Assembly: GCA_019309485.1 (NCBI GenBank)
Contig: JAFDGC010000001.1
Location: 93,678 to 157,677 of the forward strand
Length of the DNA: 64,000 nucleotides
From: Deltaproteobacteria bacterium
GTDB taxonomy: Bacteria; Desulfobacterota; Desulfobacteria; Desulfobacterales; UBA2156
Reading direction: 5' to 3'
The notes below the pieces were generated by a model that searched no databases, had not been told where the DNA came from, and worked only from the letters and a program-made list of their open reading frames with translations. Positions within the stretch are counted from its first letter, which is position 1, and each line of letters opens with the position of its first letter. This document shows, piece after piece, positions 24,504 to 34,003 of the stretch. The translations under genes were made by a program, and so were the position numbers.

Positions 24504-26540
24504 ATGGCAGAAGTGACCAAGGAAACAACCAAGGAAAAGGTAAAAAAGGTTGCGGATCCGGTTGCGTCATCCATCGATACGGCCACGCAGCAAATGATCG
24601 CACGGGCACAGGAACTCGGCATCGACACGGTATTCGACCGTGCGGCCGCCATGAAGCCCTGCAACATCGGCACTCAGGGTATCTGTTGTAAGAACTGTTC
24701 CATGGGGCCGTGCCGGCTCCCGCTCACCAAGGATGTGGATCCGGAAAACGACACCCGCAAGGGGCTTTGCGGCGCCACGCCCAACACCATCGCCGCCCGC
24801 AACTTCGCCCGCATGGTGGCAGGCGGCGCTGCCGCTCACAGCGACCACGGTCGATGCGTGGCGGAAGTCTTCATGTCTGTGGCTCGAAAAGAGTCCCACG
24901 ACTATCAGATTAAAGATCCTCTGAAGCTTTTGGCCATCGCGCCCCACCTCGGCGTGGAAACCACCGTGGAAGAAAACGGCGAAGCCAAGGACCGCAACCT
25001 CGATGAGATCGCCCTCGAAGTGGCGGAAAAGGCCCTCGCCGAATGGGGAAAACCCGAGGGCGAATTGCTGTATCTGAAACGGGCCCCCGAGCTCCTATAC
25101 GAGAAATGGAAGAAACACGGAGTCCTGCCGCGGAACATCGATCGGGAGATCGTGGAGATCATGCACCGCACCCATATGGGGGTGGACCAGGACTACAAAA
25201 ACATCGTCAAACAGTGCACCCGGGCGGCCATCGCAGACGGCTGGGGCGGTTCCATGCTGGCCACCGACCTGCAGGACGTCCTTTTCGGAACCCCCTATCC
25301 CCTTCAGAGCGAGGCGAACCTGGGGGTACTGAAGGCGGATCATGTCAACGTCGTCATCCACGGCCATGAGCCGGTGTTGTCCGAAATGATCGTGGCGGCG
25401 GCCCAAAGCCAGGAGATGCTCGACTACGCCAAGTCAAAAGGGGCCAAAGGGATCCAGCTCAGCGGAATATGCTGTACGGCAAACGAGATCCTGCAGCGTC
25501 ACGGCGTTCCCCTCTGCGGCACATTCCTGCAGCAGGAACTGGCCATCATCACCGGTGCGGTGGATGCCATGGTGGTGGATATCCAGTGCATCTTCCAGAA
25601 CCTGGCCAACGTGGCCAAGTGCTTCCACACCAAGCTCATCACCACCCATCCCATCGCCAGGATGGAACAGTCCAACGTGACCCACATCGAATTCGACGAA
25701 CACCACGCCATGGAAGATGCCAAGCGGATCGTCAAAATGGCCATCGACAACTTCCAAAACCGGGGCAGCGAAGTCATGATCCCCAAGCAAAAAGCGGTCC
25801 AGATTGCCGGGTTCGGTGTGGAAAGCATCGAATACCACTTGGGGGGCACTTTCCGCGGGACCTTTTATACCCTCAACGACAATATCATCAACGGGCGCAT
25901 CCGCGGGGTGGCCGGCGTGGTGGGCTGCAACAACGCCCGCACCCGCCACAACGAAGGACATATCGCCATCGTCAAGGAGCTCATCAAGAACGATGTGATC
26001 GTGCTGACCACAGGGTGCAACGGCATCGCCTGCGCCATGGAGGGGCTTTTAACACCCGAGACCGCCGGCGTCTTTTGCGGCCCCGGACTCAAAGAAGTGT
26101 GCGAAACCGTGGGAATTCCGCCGGTACTCCACCTGGGATCCTGCGTGGACAACAGCCGGATCCTTTTGGCCGCCACGGAAGTCGTCAAGGCCGGCGGTCC
26201 CTGGAAAGACATCTCGGATCTCCCCGTCGCCGGAAGCGCACCCGAATGGATGAGCGAAAAGGCCATCAGTATCGGACACTATTTCGTCAGTTCCGGTGTT
26301 TACACGGTCTTCGGCGTGACACTTCCCGTTTCGGGGGCGCCCATCTTCCAGAAATACCTCTTTGAAGAATTGGAAAAAATGTACGGCGGGAAATGGGATC
26401 TGGAAGCCGATCCCATCAAGCACGCCCAGAAGATGATCGCCCACATCGACGCCAAGCGGAAAGCCCTGGGCATCGATAAAGCCCGAGAGCGGCAGCTCAT
26501 GGATATGGCGGACCGCATGAAGCTTGAAGCCACCGCATAA
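24504..26540 (+). CDS. acsA: AcsA/CooS, Ni-dependent carbon monoxide dehydrogenase catalytic subunit
   Basis: Reversibly reduces CO2 to CO for acetyl-CoA synthase. The 678 residues match the bacterial AcsA length (Moorella about 674). N-terminal cysteines C53 and C61 fit the intersubunit D-cluster; C62, C65 and C70 (CCKNCSMGPC) fit the B-cluster. C-cluster Cys/His regions follow (GHEPVLSEM, GICCTANEIL, VVGCNNART, TTGCNGIACAM, HLGSCVDNSR). An AGGAGG site precedes the ATG, and acsB follows after about 50 bases. Confidence 0.96.
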   Translation: MAEVTKETTKEKVKKVADPVASSIDTATQQMIARAQELGIDTVFDRAAAMKPCNIGTQGICCKNCSMGPCRLPLTKDVDPENDTRKGLCGATPNTIAARNFARMVAGGAAAHSDHGRCVAEVFMSVARKESHDYQIKDPLKLLAIAPHLGVETTVEENGEAKDRNLDEIALEVAEKALAEWGKPEGELLYLKRAPELLYEKWKKHGVLPRNIDREIVEIMHRTHMGVDQDYKNIVKQCTRAAIADGWGGSMLATDLQDVLFGTPYPLQSEANLGVLKADHVNVVIHGHEPVLSEMIVAAAQSQEMLDYAKSKGAKGIQLSGICCTANEILQRHGVPLCGTFLQQELAIITGAVDAMVVDIQCIFQNLANVAKCFHTKLITTHPIARMEQSNVTHIEFDEHHAMEDAKRIVKMAIDNFQNRGSEVMIPKQKAVQIAGFGVESIEYHLGGTFRGTFYTLNDNIINGRIRGVAGVVGCNNARTRHNEGHIAIVKELIKNDVIVLTTGCNGIACAMEGLLTPETAGVFCGPGLKEVCETVGIPPVLHLGSCVDNSRILLAATEVVKAGGPWKDISDLPVAGSAPEWMSEKAISIGHYFVSSGVYTVFGVTLPVSGAPIFQKYLFEELEKMYGGKWDLEADPIKHAQKMIAHIDAKRKALGIDKARERQLMDMADRMKLEATA

Positions 26541-26591
26541 CCGGGATGACGGATCCCAACATCAAAGCCTCAATGAAGGAGGAAAGAAAAT

Positions 26592-28808
26592 ATGTCTAGA
26601 CTCGTCGCATTCGCCGCCATCCAGGGTGGCTACAACATTGTTTCCAAAGTCGAAGGAAAATACAAAAAGGCGTTGCAGACGTACGACGCCGCCACCAAGG
26701 TGGGATTCCCCAACACCGCATACTACCTGCCGGTCATCTATTCGCTTTTGGGCATCAAGGTGGAAACCCTTGAAGATATTAAACAACCCTTGGATTTCGC
26801 CCGGAAACTCCTTCCCCCCCATGTGAAGGGACAAAATCACCTGCCATACCTGGGCCCCCTTCTGGACGCCGGTATGGCGGCCTTGTTCGCCTTCGAAATC
26901 GAAGAGGCCCTGAGGTATCTGGAAGACCCGGACTTCTATCTGCATTCCGAAGAGATCGATGAAGAGGCCGGAAAAATCTGGCTCGGCGCCGCCGACGACA
27001 CCGTGTTCCGGAAGCGCGGCGTGGAATTCGTGGACGGCTCGGCGCCGGGGTTTGCCGCCATGGTGGGGGCGGCTCCGGATCCGGAAACCGCCAAGATGAT
27101 CGTGGAAGAATACCAGCGCCGAAGTCTTTATATCTTCTGCGCCGCCAACCAGAACGGCACCACCATTATCGAGCAACTCCTGGAAGCCGGGGTCCAGGTG
27201 GGGTGGAACACCCGCATCGTCCCCTTCGGCCCGGATATCTCGTCGGCCATTTTCGCCCTGGGGTTTGCCAACCGGGCGGCCATGGCCTTCGGCGGGGTTC
27301 AGCCGGGAGATTACAAGCGGATGCTCCTTTACAACAAGAACCGGATCTTTGCCTTCGTGAACGCCCTGGGCGACGTGAACGCCGAATGGGCCGCGGCGGC
27401 AGCGGGCTGCGTCAACTGGGGTTTCCCCACCCTGGCCGACACGGATATCCCCGAAATTCTGCCCACCGGCATCTGCACCTACGAACACGTGGTGGCCAAC
27501 GTCCCGCACAATGAAATGGTCCAGCGCTCCGTGGAGGTCCGCGGGCTCAAGACCACGGTGTCCACCATCGACATTCCGTGCGCCTTCGGCCCGGCCTATG
27601 AAGGGGAGCGCGTCCGGGGCGGGGACCTCTACTGCCAGATGGGCGGCGGCAAAACCCAGGCCACGGAACTCGTGAAGATGGCGGAGATGAAGGAAATCGA
27701 GGACGGAAAGGTGAACCTGGTCGGAAAAGACCTTAGCGAAATCAAGGAAGGGGAAAACCTCCCGCTGGGAATCTATGTCCAGATCGCCGGCCGGAAGATG
27801 CAGGTGGACTTCGAACCGATCCTGGAACGCCAGATCCACCACCTCATCAACTATATCCAGGGTGTCATGCATATCGGTCAACGGGACATCGCATGGATCC
27901 GGGTGAGCAAGGCGGCGGTGGAAAAGGGATTCAGCCTCAAACATATCGGTGTCGTTCTGCACGCCAAGTTCCACCAGGACTTCGGGAGCATCCTCGACAA
28001 AGTGGAAGTCACCCTGTACACCGACAAAAAAGACGTGGATGCGCTCACCAAGCGGGCCCGCCAGGAATACAAGACCCGGGACGAGCGGGTGGAAAACATG
28101 ACCGACGAAGCCGTGGAAATCTATTATTCCTGCACCCTGTGCCAGTCCTTCGCGCCCACCCATGTCTGCACCGTGAGCCCGGAACGGACCGGTCTTTGCG
28201 GCGCCTACAACTGGATGGACTGCAAGGCCTCCTACGAGATCAATCCCACCGGCCCGAACCAGCCCATCGAAAAAGGGGAATGCCTGGATCCGGTGCTTGG
28301 GCAGTGGAAGGGGGTCAACGAATTCGTCAAGCAGGCCTCCCGGGGCGCCATCAGCGGATACAACTTCTATTCCGTGGTCAAAGAGCCCATGACCACCTGC
28401 GGGTGTTGCGAGTGCATCGCGGCGCTGCTGCCCCAGTGCAACGGCGTCATGACGGTGCACCGGGATTATACCGGGGAAACGCCGTGCGGCATGAAGTTTA
28501 CGACGCTGGCCGGCGTCATGGGCGGCGGACAGTCTTCGCCCGGATTCGTGGGGCATTCCAAGTTCAACATCACCCAGCGGAAATTCATCAAGGGCGACGG
28601 CGGGCTGCTGCGCCTGGTATGGATGCCCAAGTCCCTCAAGGAAGAGATCAAGGAGCGTCTTATCAAGAGGGGCGAAGAACTCGGCGTTCCCAACTTGATT
28701 GATATGATCGCGGATGAGACGGTGGGAACCACGGAAGAAGAGATTCTTCCCTTCCTCCAGGAAAAGGGACATCCGGCCCTTTCCATGGATCCGATCATCT
28801 CCGAGTAA
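26592..28808 (+). CDS. acsB: AcsB, acetyl-CoA synthase (CODH/ACS alpha subunit)
   Basis: Assembles acetyl-CoA from CO, the corrinoid methyl group and CoA at the Ni-Ni-4Fe4S A-cluster. The 738 residues include the whole bacterial form with the N-terminal CODH-contact domain. A-cluster ligands sit at C514, C517, C526, C536, C603 and C605 (CGC with Gly604), each exactly eight positions beyond the known Moorella residues (506, 509, 518, 528, 595, 597). GGAGG lies before the ATG. Confidence 0.97.
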   Translation: MSRLVAFAAIQGGYNIVSKVEGKYKKALQTYDAATKVGFPNTAYYLPVIYSLLGIKVETLEDIKQPLDFARKLLPPHVKGQNHLPYLGPLLDAGMAALFAFEIEEALRYLEDPDFYLHSEEIDEEAGKIWLGAADDTVFRKRGVEFVDGSAPGFAAMVGAAPDPETAKMIVEEYQRRSLYIFCAANQNGTTIIEQLLEAGVQVGWNTRIVPFGPDISSAIFALGFANRAAMAFGGVQPGDYKRMLLYNKNRIFAFVNALGDVNAEWAAAAAGCVNWGFPTLADTDIPEILPTGICTYEHVVANVPHNEMVQRSVEVRGLKTTVSTIDIPCAFGPAYEGERVRGGDLYCQMGGGKTQATELVKMAEMKEIEDGKVNLVGKDLSEIKEGENLPLGIYVQIAGRKMQVDFEPILERQIHHLINYIQGVMHIGQRDIAWIRVSKAAVEKGFSLKHIGVVLHAKFHQDFGSILDKVEVTLYTDKKDVDALTKRARQEYKTRDERVENMTDEAVEIYYSCTLCQSFAPTHVCTVSPERTGLCGAYNWMDCKASYEINPTGPNQPIEKGECLDPVLGQWKGVNEFVKQASRGAISGYNFYSVVKEPMTTCGCCECIAALLPQCNGVMTVHRDYTGETPCGMKFTTLAGVMGGGQSSPGFVGHSKFNITQRKFIKGDGGLLRLVWMPKSLKEEIKERLIKRGEELGVPNLIDMIADETVGTTEEEILPFLQEKGHPALSMDPIISE

Positions 28809-28818
28809 GTGAAGACAC

Positions 28819-28853
28819 CGCGGCGCGGGACGTCTGAAAACACCCGCGCCGCG
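28819..28853 (+). promoter_or_regulatory. Strong hairpin between acsB and acsC
   Basis: CGCGGCGCGGG at 28819-28829 pairs perfectly with CCCGCGCCGCG at 28843-28853 around a 13-base loop. No T-run follows. It is more likely an RNA processing or stability element that sets the ratio of AcsB to the corrinoid protein than a terminator. Confidence 0.6.
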
Positions 28854-28889
28854 ATATCGGAAATCCATCAATCGAACAAGGAGAATAAA

Positions 28890-30230
28890 ATGGCATTAAC
28901 CGGTATTCAGATCTTCAAACTCTTGCCGAAAACCAACTGCAAGGAGTGCGGCGTTCCCACCTGCCTGGCTTTTGCCATGAACCTGGCATCCGGGAAAGCC
29001 GAACTCGACAGTTGCCCCTATGTATCGGAAGAAGCCAGGGCCCAGCTTGCCGAAGCCGCGGCGCCCCCCATCCGGCCGGTGGCCATCGGAAAAGGGGTTC
29101 GCGCATTCACGGTGGGCGGGGAAACGGTCCTTCACCGCCATGAAAAAACCTTTTTCAACAAGCCCGCCCTGGCGGCGCTGGTCAATTCCGATATGGACGA
29201 CAAGGCACTTGCCGCCAAACTCAAGACCTGGAACGCCTTTCAGTTCGAGCGGGTGGGGCTCAATCTGCGCCCGGAACTGGTGGCGTTGAAGGATGTCAAC
29301 GGCGATGCCGCTGCATTCGCCCAAAAAGCCAAGACCATCGCCGAGACCTCGGAATTCAACCTGGTCCTGATGACCGAAGATGCGGCCGTGATGAAGGCGG
29401 GAATCGACGCCTGCGGGTTCAAGCGGCCCCTCATGTACGCCGCCACGGCGGCCAATGTGGAAGATTTCGGGAAACTGGCCATAGAAAACGATCTGCCCCT
29501 GGCGGTGAAGGCCGACAGTATCGAAGACCTCATTCCGCTTACCGACAAACTCACGGAAATGGGGCTAAAAGACCTGGTCCTGGATCCGGGTTCCCGGGAA
29601 ATCCAAAAAGCCCTGCATGACCAGGTGGCCATCCGTCGTGCAGCGCTGAAAGACAGCAACCGGAAAGTCGGGTTTCCCACCATTACTTTCCCCTGTGAAA
29701 TGGCCTCCAACCTGGATGTGGAGACCCTCATCGCGGGCATGTTCGTGGCCAAATACGGCGGCATTATCGTCCTTTCCGACTTTACCGGGGAATCGCTGTT
29801 CCCGCTCCTTTTGGAACGGCTCAATATCTACACCGATCCCCAGCGCCCCATGACCGTCACCGAAGGCATCTACGAGATCGGAACCCCCGACGAAAATTCC
29901 CCGGTCCTGGTCACCACCAACTTCGCCCTCACTTACTTTATCGTCTCCGGAGAAGTGGAAGGAAGCAAGGTGCCGGCGCGGTTGTTGATCAAGGACTCCG
30001 AAGGGCTTTCGGTCATGACCGCTTGGGCGGCCGGAAAGTTCGCCGGAGACGACGTGGGGATCTTCGTGAAAAAATGCGGCATCGAGGACAAAATCAAACA
30101 CAAAGAGGTGATTATTCCGGGCTACGCCGCGGCCATTGCCGGAGACATGGAAGAAGAACTCCCCGGCTGGACCGTGACCGTGGGGCCCAGAGAGGCCGCC
30201 CACATCCCCGGCTTCCTCCGGTCCCGATGA
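28890..30230 (+). CDS. acsC: AcsC, corrinoid iron-sulfur protein large subunit
   Basis: Carries the 4Fe-4S cluster and the cobamide that holds the methyl group. ATG 28890, with AAGGAG upstream, gives 446 residues, the usual size. The N-terminal cluster motif has C17, C20, C25 and C42 (NCKECGVPTCLAFAM), followed by a TIM barrel (DLVLDPGSREIQ) and the C-terminal cobamide-binding region (LLIKDSEGLSVMTAWAAGKF, IPGYAAAIAGDMEEELPGW). The pairing with acsD is split here by acsA and acsB. Confidence 0.95.
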   Translation: MALTGIQIFKLLPKTNCKECGVPTCLAFAMNLASGKAELDSCPYVSEEARAQLAEAAAPPIRPVAIGKGVRAFTVGGETVLHRHEKTFFNKPALAALVNSDMDDKALAAKLKTWNAFQFERVGLNLRPELVALKDVNGDAAAFAQKAKTIAETSEFNLVLMTEDAAVMKAGIDACGFKRPLMYAATAANVEDFGKLAIENDLPLAVKADSIEDLIPLTDKLTEMGLKDLVLDPGSREIQKALHDQVAIRRAALKDSNRKVGFPTITFPCEMASNLDVETLIAGMFVAKYGGIIVLSDFTGESLFPLLLERLNIYTDPQRPMTVTEGIYEIGTPDENSPVLVTTNFALTYFIVSGEVEGSKVPARLLIKDSEGLSVMTAWAAGKFAGDDVGIFVKKCGIEDKIKHKEVIIPGYAAAIAGDMEEELPGWTVTVGPREAAHIPGFLRSR

Positions 30231-30294
30231 CAAAAGGGGGGGCTGGAACCGTGGCAATGAAAAGCCGTCAATGTCTGAACCCAAAGGAGGCGAC

Positions 30295-31176
30295 ATGTTA
30301 CTGATTGGCGAAAGTTTGAACGTCATATCGAGAAAGATCGGCCGCGCGTTCAAGGAACGGGACCCGAAGCCGATCCAGGAAGAAGCCCTCTTCCAGAGGG
30401 AAAAGGGCATGGATTACATCGATATCAACCTGGGTCCGGCCAAGAAGGACGGTCATGAACTCATGCCGTGGGTGGTCGAAACGGTTCAGGAGGTCGTAGA
30501 CGACATCCCCCTGGCCCTCGACACCTCCAACATCGACGCCATCGAAGCGGCCCTGAAGGTCTGCAAGCTTCCACCGCTCATCAATTCCATCATGGTGCGG
30601 CCGGAACGATACGAGCGGATGGTTCCCCTCGCCGCCGAGTACAATGCCGATTTCATCGCCCTCATGTGGGGCCCGGATGGGCTGCCGAGGGATGAAAACG
30701 AACGGGCCGCCCTGTGCGTGGAACTCCTCTACTTTGCCAATGAAGCCGGCATCCCCAATGAAAAGATCTGGGTGGACGGCATCGTTACGCCACTCAACAT
30801 CCAGCAGCCGCAACTGATGAGCCTGTTGGCATTTCAGCAGATGCTCCCGGATATCGCCCCCGGGGCCAAGAGCACCTGCGGGCTTTCCAATATTTCCAAC
30901 GGACCGCCGGAGCACCTTCGCCCCATATTGAACCAGACCTATATGGTCATGCTGGAAAAGTACGGAATGTATTCGGTCATCTCGGACCCCCGGGACGACA
31001 AATTGACCGAAATCGCCAAAGGGAAGCGGCCGGATATCGTGGAGCTGATCCATAAGATGATGGACGGCGAAGAGCCCGACATGCAAAGCCTTTCCAAGGA
31101 GATGCAGGATTACGCCAAAACGGTGAACGTCATCCTCGGAAAAACCCTGTATTCGGACTCCTGGCTGGAAATATAG
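30295..31176 (+). CDS. acsE: AcsE, methyltetrahydrofolate:corrinoid iron-sulfur protein methyltransferase
   Basis: Transfers the N5-methyl group from methyl-THF to the cobalt of AcsCD. ATG 30295 has AAAGGAGGCGAC in front and gives 293 residues; Moorella MeTr has about 262. Markers are LLIGESLNVISRKIG, MDYIDINLGPAKKDG, PLALDTSNIDAIEAAL, NSIMVRPERYERM and KSTCGLSNISNGPP, the pterin-binding barrel pattern. Sits 64 bases after acsC in the same direction. Confidence 0.93.
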   Translation: MLLIGESLNVISRKIGRAFKERDPKPIQEEALFQREKGMDYIDINLGPAKKDGHELMPWVVETVQEVVDDIPLALDTSNIDAIEAALKVCKLPPLINSIMVRPERYERMVPLAAEYNADFIALMWGPDGLPRDENERAALCVELLYFANEAGIPNEKIWVDGIVTPLNIQQPQLMSLLAFQQMLPDIAPGAKSTCGLSNISNGPPEHLRPILNQTYMVMLEKYGMYSVISDPRDDKLTEIAKGKRPDIVELIHKMMDGEEPDMQSLSKEMQDYAKTVNVILGKTLYSDSWLEI

Positions 31177-31190
31177 CCTTTTTTATTTTT

Positions 31191-31322
31191 AAGGGTTGGA
31201 TGCCGGCCCTCAATCGGAGCCGGAGCAGATACACAACATAAGCTTTTTTAGAAAATGGACGGAGCTTCAGACCGCGAAAGAACGGTCGACCCTGGGCGGT
31301 TACGCCGGCATCCGAAACCCTT
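31191..31322 (+). repeat. Inverted repeat spanning the acsE-DUF3786 interval
   Basis: AAGGGTTGGATGCCGGC at 31191-31207 is repeated inverted, with two extra bases, as GCCGGCATCCGAAACCCTT at 31304-31322. The arms enclose about 95 bases with smaller self-complementary stretches. It could fold the leader of the DUF3786 gene, or separate it from the acs transcript. Confidence 0.5.
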
Positions 31323-31334
31323 AAAAGAAAGCAA

Positions 31335-31949
31335 ATGCCCCGTATCGACGACTACATCGCCTCCCGCAACCTCGCCGTCGAGGACCTGGCGCGGGAGTCT
31401 TTTTCGGATCTCCGTGACCGCACGGGGTTTTCCCAGTCGTCGGCAAACACCTTCCTTGTCCCCTTCCTGGACCGGGTCTATCATGTGCGTTTTCCGGATT
31501 TTTTCTTTGAAGACCGGGATGCGCCCGAAAAAGAGGTCCCGATTCAGGAGCAGGTATTGATTCTCCATTACATGGCCGGAAGCAAACCGGCGCCGCCCGA
31601 GGGACACTGGATATCGTACCGGGAGATTCCGGGCGCGTCCTTTTACTACAGCGCCTTTCTCAAGCGCGCCGTGGAACCCCTGAAAAACGTCTTCGGCCAC
31701 AATACCGGGGGGCTGAAAAAGGCCGCCGGACGCCTCGGCGCCGTCGAAATTCCGGAAGGCGATAACGCCCTGGAGTATTTCCCGTTTCCCAAGGTCCCCA
31801 TGAGACTCATTTTATGGGCCGGTGACGACGAATTCGGCCCCGAGGCCAACATTGTTTTTGACCGAAACATCGGATCCATCCTTTCCCCCGAAGATGTGGC
31901 CTGGATGGCCGGCATGGTGGTCTACCGGCTCATCGCCCTTTCCCGGTGA
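31335..31949 (+). CDS. DUF3786 protein
   Basis: A 204-residue cytoplasmic protein of the DUF3786 family, found in anaerobes that carry the Wood-Ljungdahl pathway and often next to its genes. Stretches include VPFLDRVYHVRFPDF, QVLILHYMAGSKPAPP, WISYREIPGASFYYSAF and LWAGDDEFGPEANIVFDR. No cysteine cluster motif is present in this copy. The genomic association suggests a maturation or corrinoid/CODH-related role, but the function is not known. Confidence 0.8.
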   Translation: MPRIDDYIASRNLAVEDLARESFSDLRDRTGFSQSSANTFLVPFLDRVYHVRFPDFFFEDRDAPEKEVPIQEQVLILHYMAGSKPAPPEGHWISYREIPGASFYYSAFLKRAVEPLKNVFGHNTGGLKKAAGRLGAVEIPEGDNALEYFPFPKVPMRLILWAGDDEFGPEANIVFDRNIGSILSPEDVAWMAGMVVYRLIALSR

Positions 31950-32000
31950 TCCCCCTTTTTCAAGGCTTTCGACGCGCATAACCGGCGCTTTTCGATTTCA

Positions 32001-33137
32001 TCAAGGGCTAGATGCATCATTGTCTTTCCGGTCATTGGCGGGCGTCTCCGGGCGGGAGGATTCCGCATCGATACTCTTGCTTCGCGCCGCCGGCAAATAC
32101 TCTTTGAAGGTCTCCCCGTAAATTTCCCATACCGTGATAAAGAGTGCCGCCACGATGGGACCGATCACGAACCCGACGATTCCGAACATGCTGATGCCGC
32201 CTATGGTCCCCAGGAGAATGAACAGTTCGTGCATCCTCGTGTCTTTACCCACCAGCATGGGCCGCAATATATTGTCCAGGCTTCCCACAAGGGCGCCGCA
32301 GAATACGGCCAGACCGACGGCCCCGAGGACATGTCCCGATGCCCCCCATATGATCGCCGCAGGCACCCATACCATGGGGGAACCGATCACGGGGATCACG
32401 GACAACACCACCATGATGGTCCCCCAAAACAACGCGCTCGGTATTCCCACCACCCAGAACGCCAAGCCGGCCAATGATCCCTGGAGTACACCGATGACCA
32501 GGGTCCCTTTGAGCGTCGCCCGGGTCACACTGGTGAATTTGTCGAGGAGCCGGTGTTCATCTTCATCCTTCAGCGGGAGATAAAAGAGGATCTTTTCAAT
32601 AAGGCGCCGGCCGTCTTTCAAAAAGAAAAAGAGGGTATACATGAAGATAAAAAAGAGAAACAAAAAATTGACGGTGGAAAAGGTAAAGGACGAAACGCTA
32701 TTCACCAGGACAGAACTTAAACCCGAGACCAACTGTTCGGCTTTTTCAAGGATCACCTCTCGATATTCCAGAATCTTTTCGTGAAAGGGCAGTGATTCAA
32801 AGACGCTGTTCAAGGTGGACGGCTCTTGCAGCTGTTCCCTTATCCATGGCGTCGCCCGTTGTCCCACCCGGACCGCCTGGGCGGTCACCACCCCCAGCAG
32901 GCCCACAAGCGGAAGAAAAATCAATAAAAATACGCACAGCAGCGTTACGGCCGAAGCAAGAGTGCGCCGTCCTTTGAACCAAGTTACGAACTTCCGGTAG
33001 ACGGGTTGGAACAACCCCGAAAAAATTCCGGCCAGCAATACGACCATCAAAAATTGACGGATCATGGTCACAAAAAGGACCGAAACAAAGATCAGCAATA
33101 TCAACAAGACGATTTTATTGGCGTGGAGGTGATTCAT
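32001..33137 (-). CDS. AI-2E family (PerM-type) membrane transporter
   Basis: A 378-residue polytopic membrane protein with about seven to eight hydrophobic segments in the PerM/AI-2E exporter pattern (N-terminal pair of helices, a soluble stretch, then VIGVLQGSLAGLAFWVVGIP and FGIVGFVIGPIVAALFITVW). Members move varied small molecules or sodium/protons; the substrate here is open. AAGGAAGGG precedes the ATG. Its start overlaps the stop of the SulP remnant. Confidence 0.88.
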   Translation of the reverse strand: MNHLHANKIVLLILLIFVSVLFVTMIRQFLMVVLLAGIFSGLFQPVYRKFVTWFKGRRTLASAVTLLCVFLLIFLPLVGLLGVVTAQAVRVGQRATPWIREQLQEPSTLNSVFESLPFHEKILEYREVILEKAEQLVSGLSSVLVNSVSSFTFSTVNFLFLFFIFMYTLFFFLKDGRRLIEKILFYLPLKDEDEHRLLDKFTSVTRATLKGTLVIGVLQGSLAGLAFWVVGIPSALFWGTIMVVLSVIPVIGSPMVWVPAAIIWGASGHVLGAVGLAVFCGALVGSLDNILRPMLVGKDTRMHELFILLGTIGGISMFGIVGFVIGPIVAALFITVWEIYGETFKEYLPAARSKSIDAESSRPETPANDRKDNDASSP

Positions 33138-33565
33138 GTCCCTTCCTTTGGAAAATATTGAACCGCAACAGCGAGCGCATTCCCCGCAGCAAGCTGCGGC
33201 GAGACTTCAACATGATGGGCGAGCCGAAACCGGAGTTCTTCCTGAACATACGTGGCCGAACCGAAAAAAAGGGATCCTTCCACTTGAAGGATATCCATCT
33301 GGCAACATTGCGGGCCCAACGCGGAGGAAACCATCTTCCCCGTCTTCAAGTCCGGGACAATGGATTGAATGCGGGGATGGGCGGTCTTGGCCAGATGCAG
33401 GGCGATGGAAAGGAACGCCCCCACATAAACGGCGAATTCGATATTGATCCATAATGTGGAGAAGAAGGTGACGGCCACCACGGCCACCGTCAACCCGGCC
33501 GTCAGATCCGCCTTGAAGAGGATCCGATGGTATCGATGCCCCCATCCTGCCAAGGGCAGCAACAT
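33134..33565 (-). pseudogene. SulP anion transporter remnant (last helices plus start of STAS domain)
   Basis: The 143 readable residues include ADLTAGLTVAVVAVTFFSTL, EFAVYVGAFLSIALHLAKTA and the STAS beginning DILQVEGSLFFGSATYV. A full SulP protein has 10-14 membrane helices and about 550-700 residues. Here most helices and the rest of STAS are gone, so it cannot be a working transporter. Whether it is still translated is unclear, since it overlaps the PerM start. Confidence 0.8.
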
Positions 33566-33649
33566 TGCGCCACTGGATGTGCATGTTTTCTGCGGCGATC
33601 CTTTCCCGGGTCGAATGAAGCCTTAAGAAACGGATCCGGAAGAGGACGG

Positions 33650-34003
33650 CTATTCCTGCGTCAATGAATCCACAGGATGGCCGGCTTTCCGGTAATCCTC
33701 CAAGGCCCGGGATTTTAATGTTTTGTCTTTTGTCTTTTCGGCCTGGGTATCCGCCAATTCAGCCGCATGGCTCCACATGCCGGCCCGCTCGTATTCCCGG
33801 ATCTTTTTCTCGGTTTGTTTTACGGCCTCAGGGGTTTCCACCACGAGGCCGAAGCAACGGGAGATGATCTTCTTCACCGGGGCGTCGCACTCGGGGCAAC
33901 GCTTTAGAGGCTTGTCTGTCGCCTGTTGCAGGATCTCAAAGGGGCCCCGGCATCGCGAGCATTCTTTTTTCGGATCCACACGCTGGTATTCGTAGATGGG
34001 CAT
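33650..34003 (-). CDS. FmdB-type zinc-ribbon protein
   Basis: A 117-residue protein beginning MPIYEYQRVDPKKECSRCRG with a second pair in RCPECD, giving the FmdB/CxxC-CxxC zinc-ribbon. The charged C-terminal half (residues 60-117) is a predicted helical tail rich in Glu, Lys and Ala. Function unknown; many relatives are short regulatory-protein-like ORFs. A second FmdB gene lies at 58395. Confidence 0.78.
   Translation of the reverse strand: MPIYEYQRVDPKKECSRCRGPFEILQQATDKPLKRCPECDAPVKKIISRCFGLVVETPEAVKQTEKKIREYERAGMWSHAAELADTQAEKTKDKTLKSRALEDYRKAGHPVDSLTQE

Noticed and set aside
26562..28871. 769-codon minus-strand frame opposite acsB
   Set aside because: Shadow of acsB on the opposite strand, with no recognisable domains.
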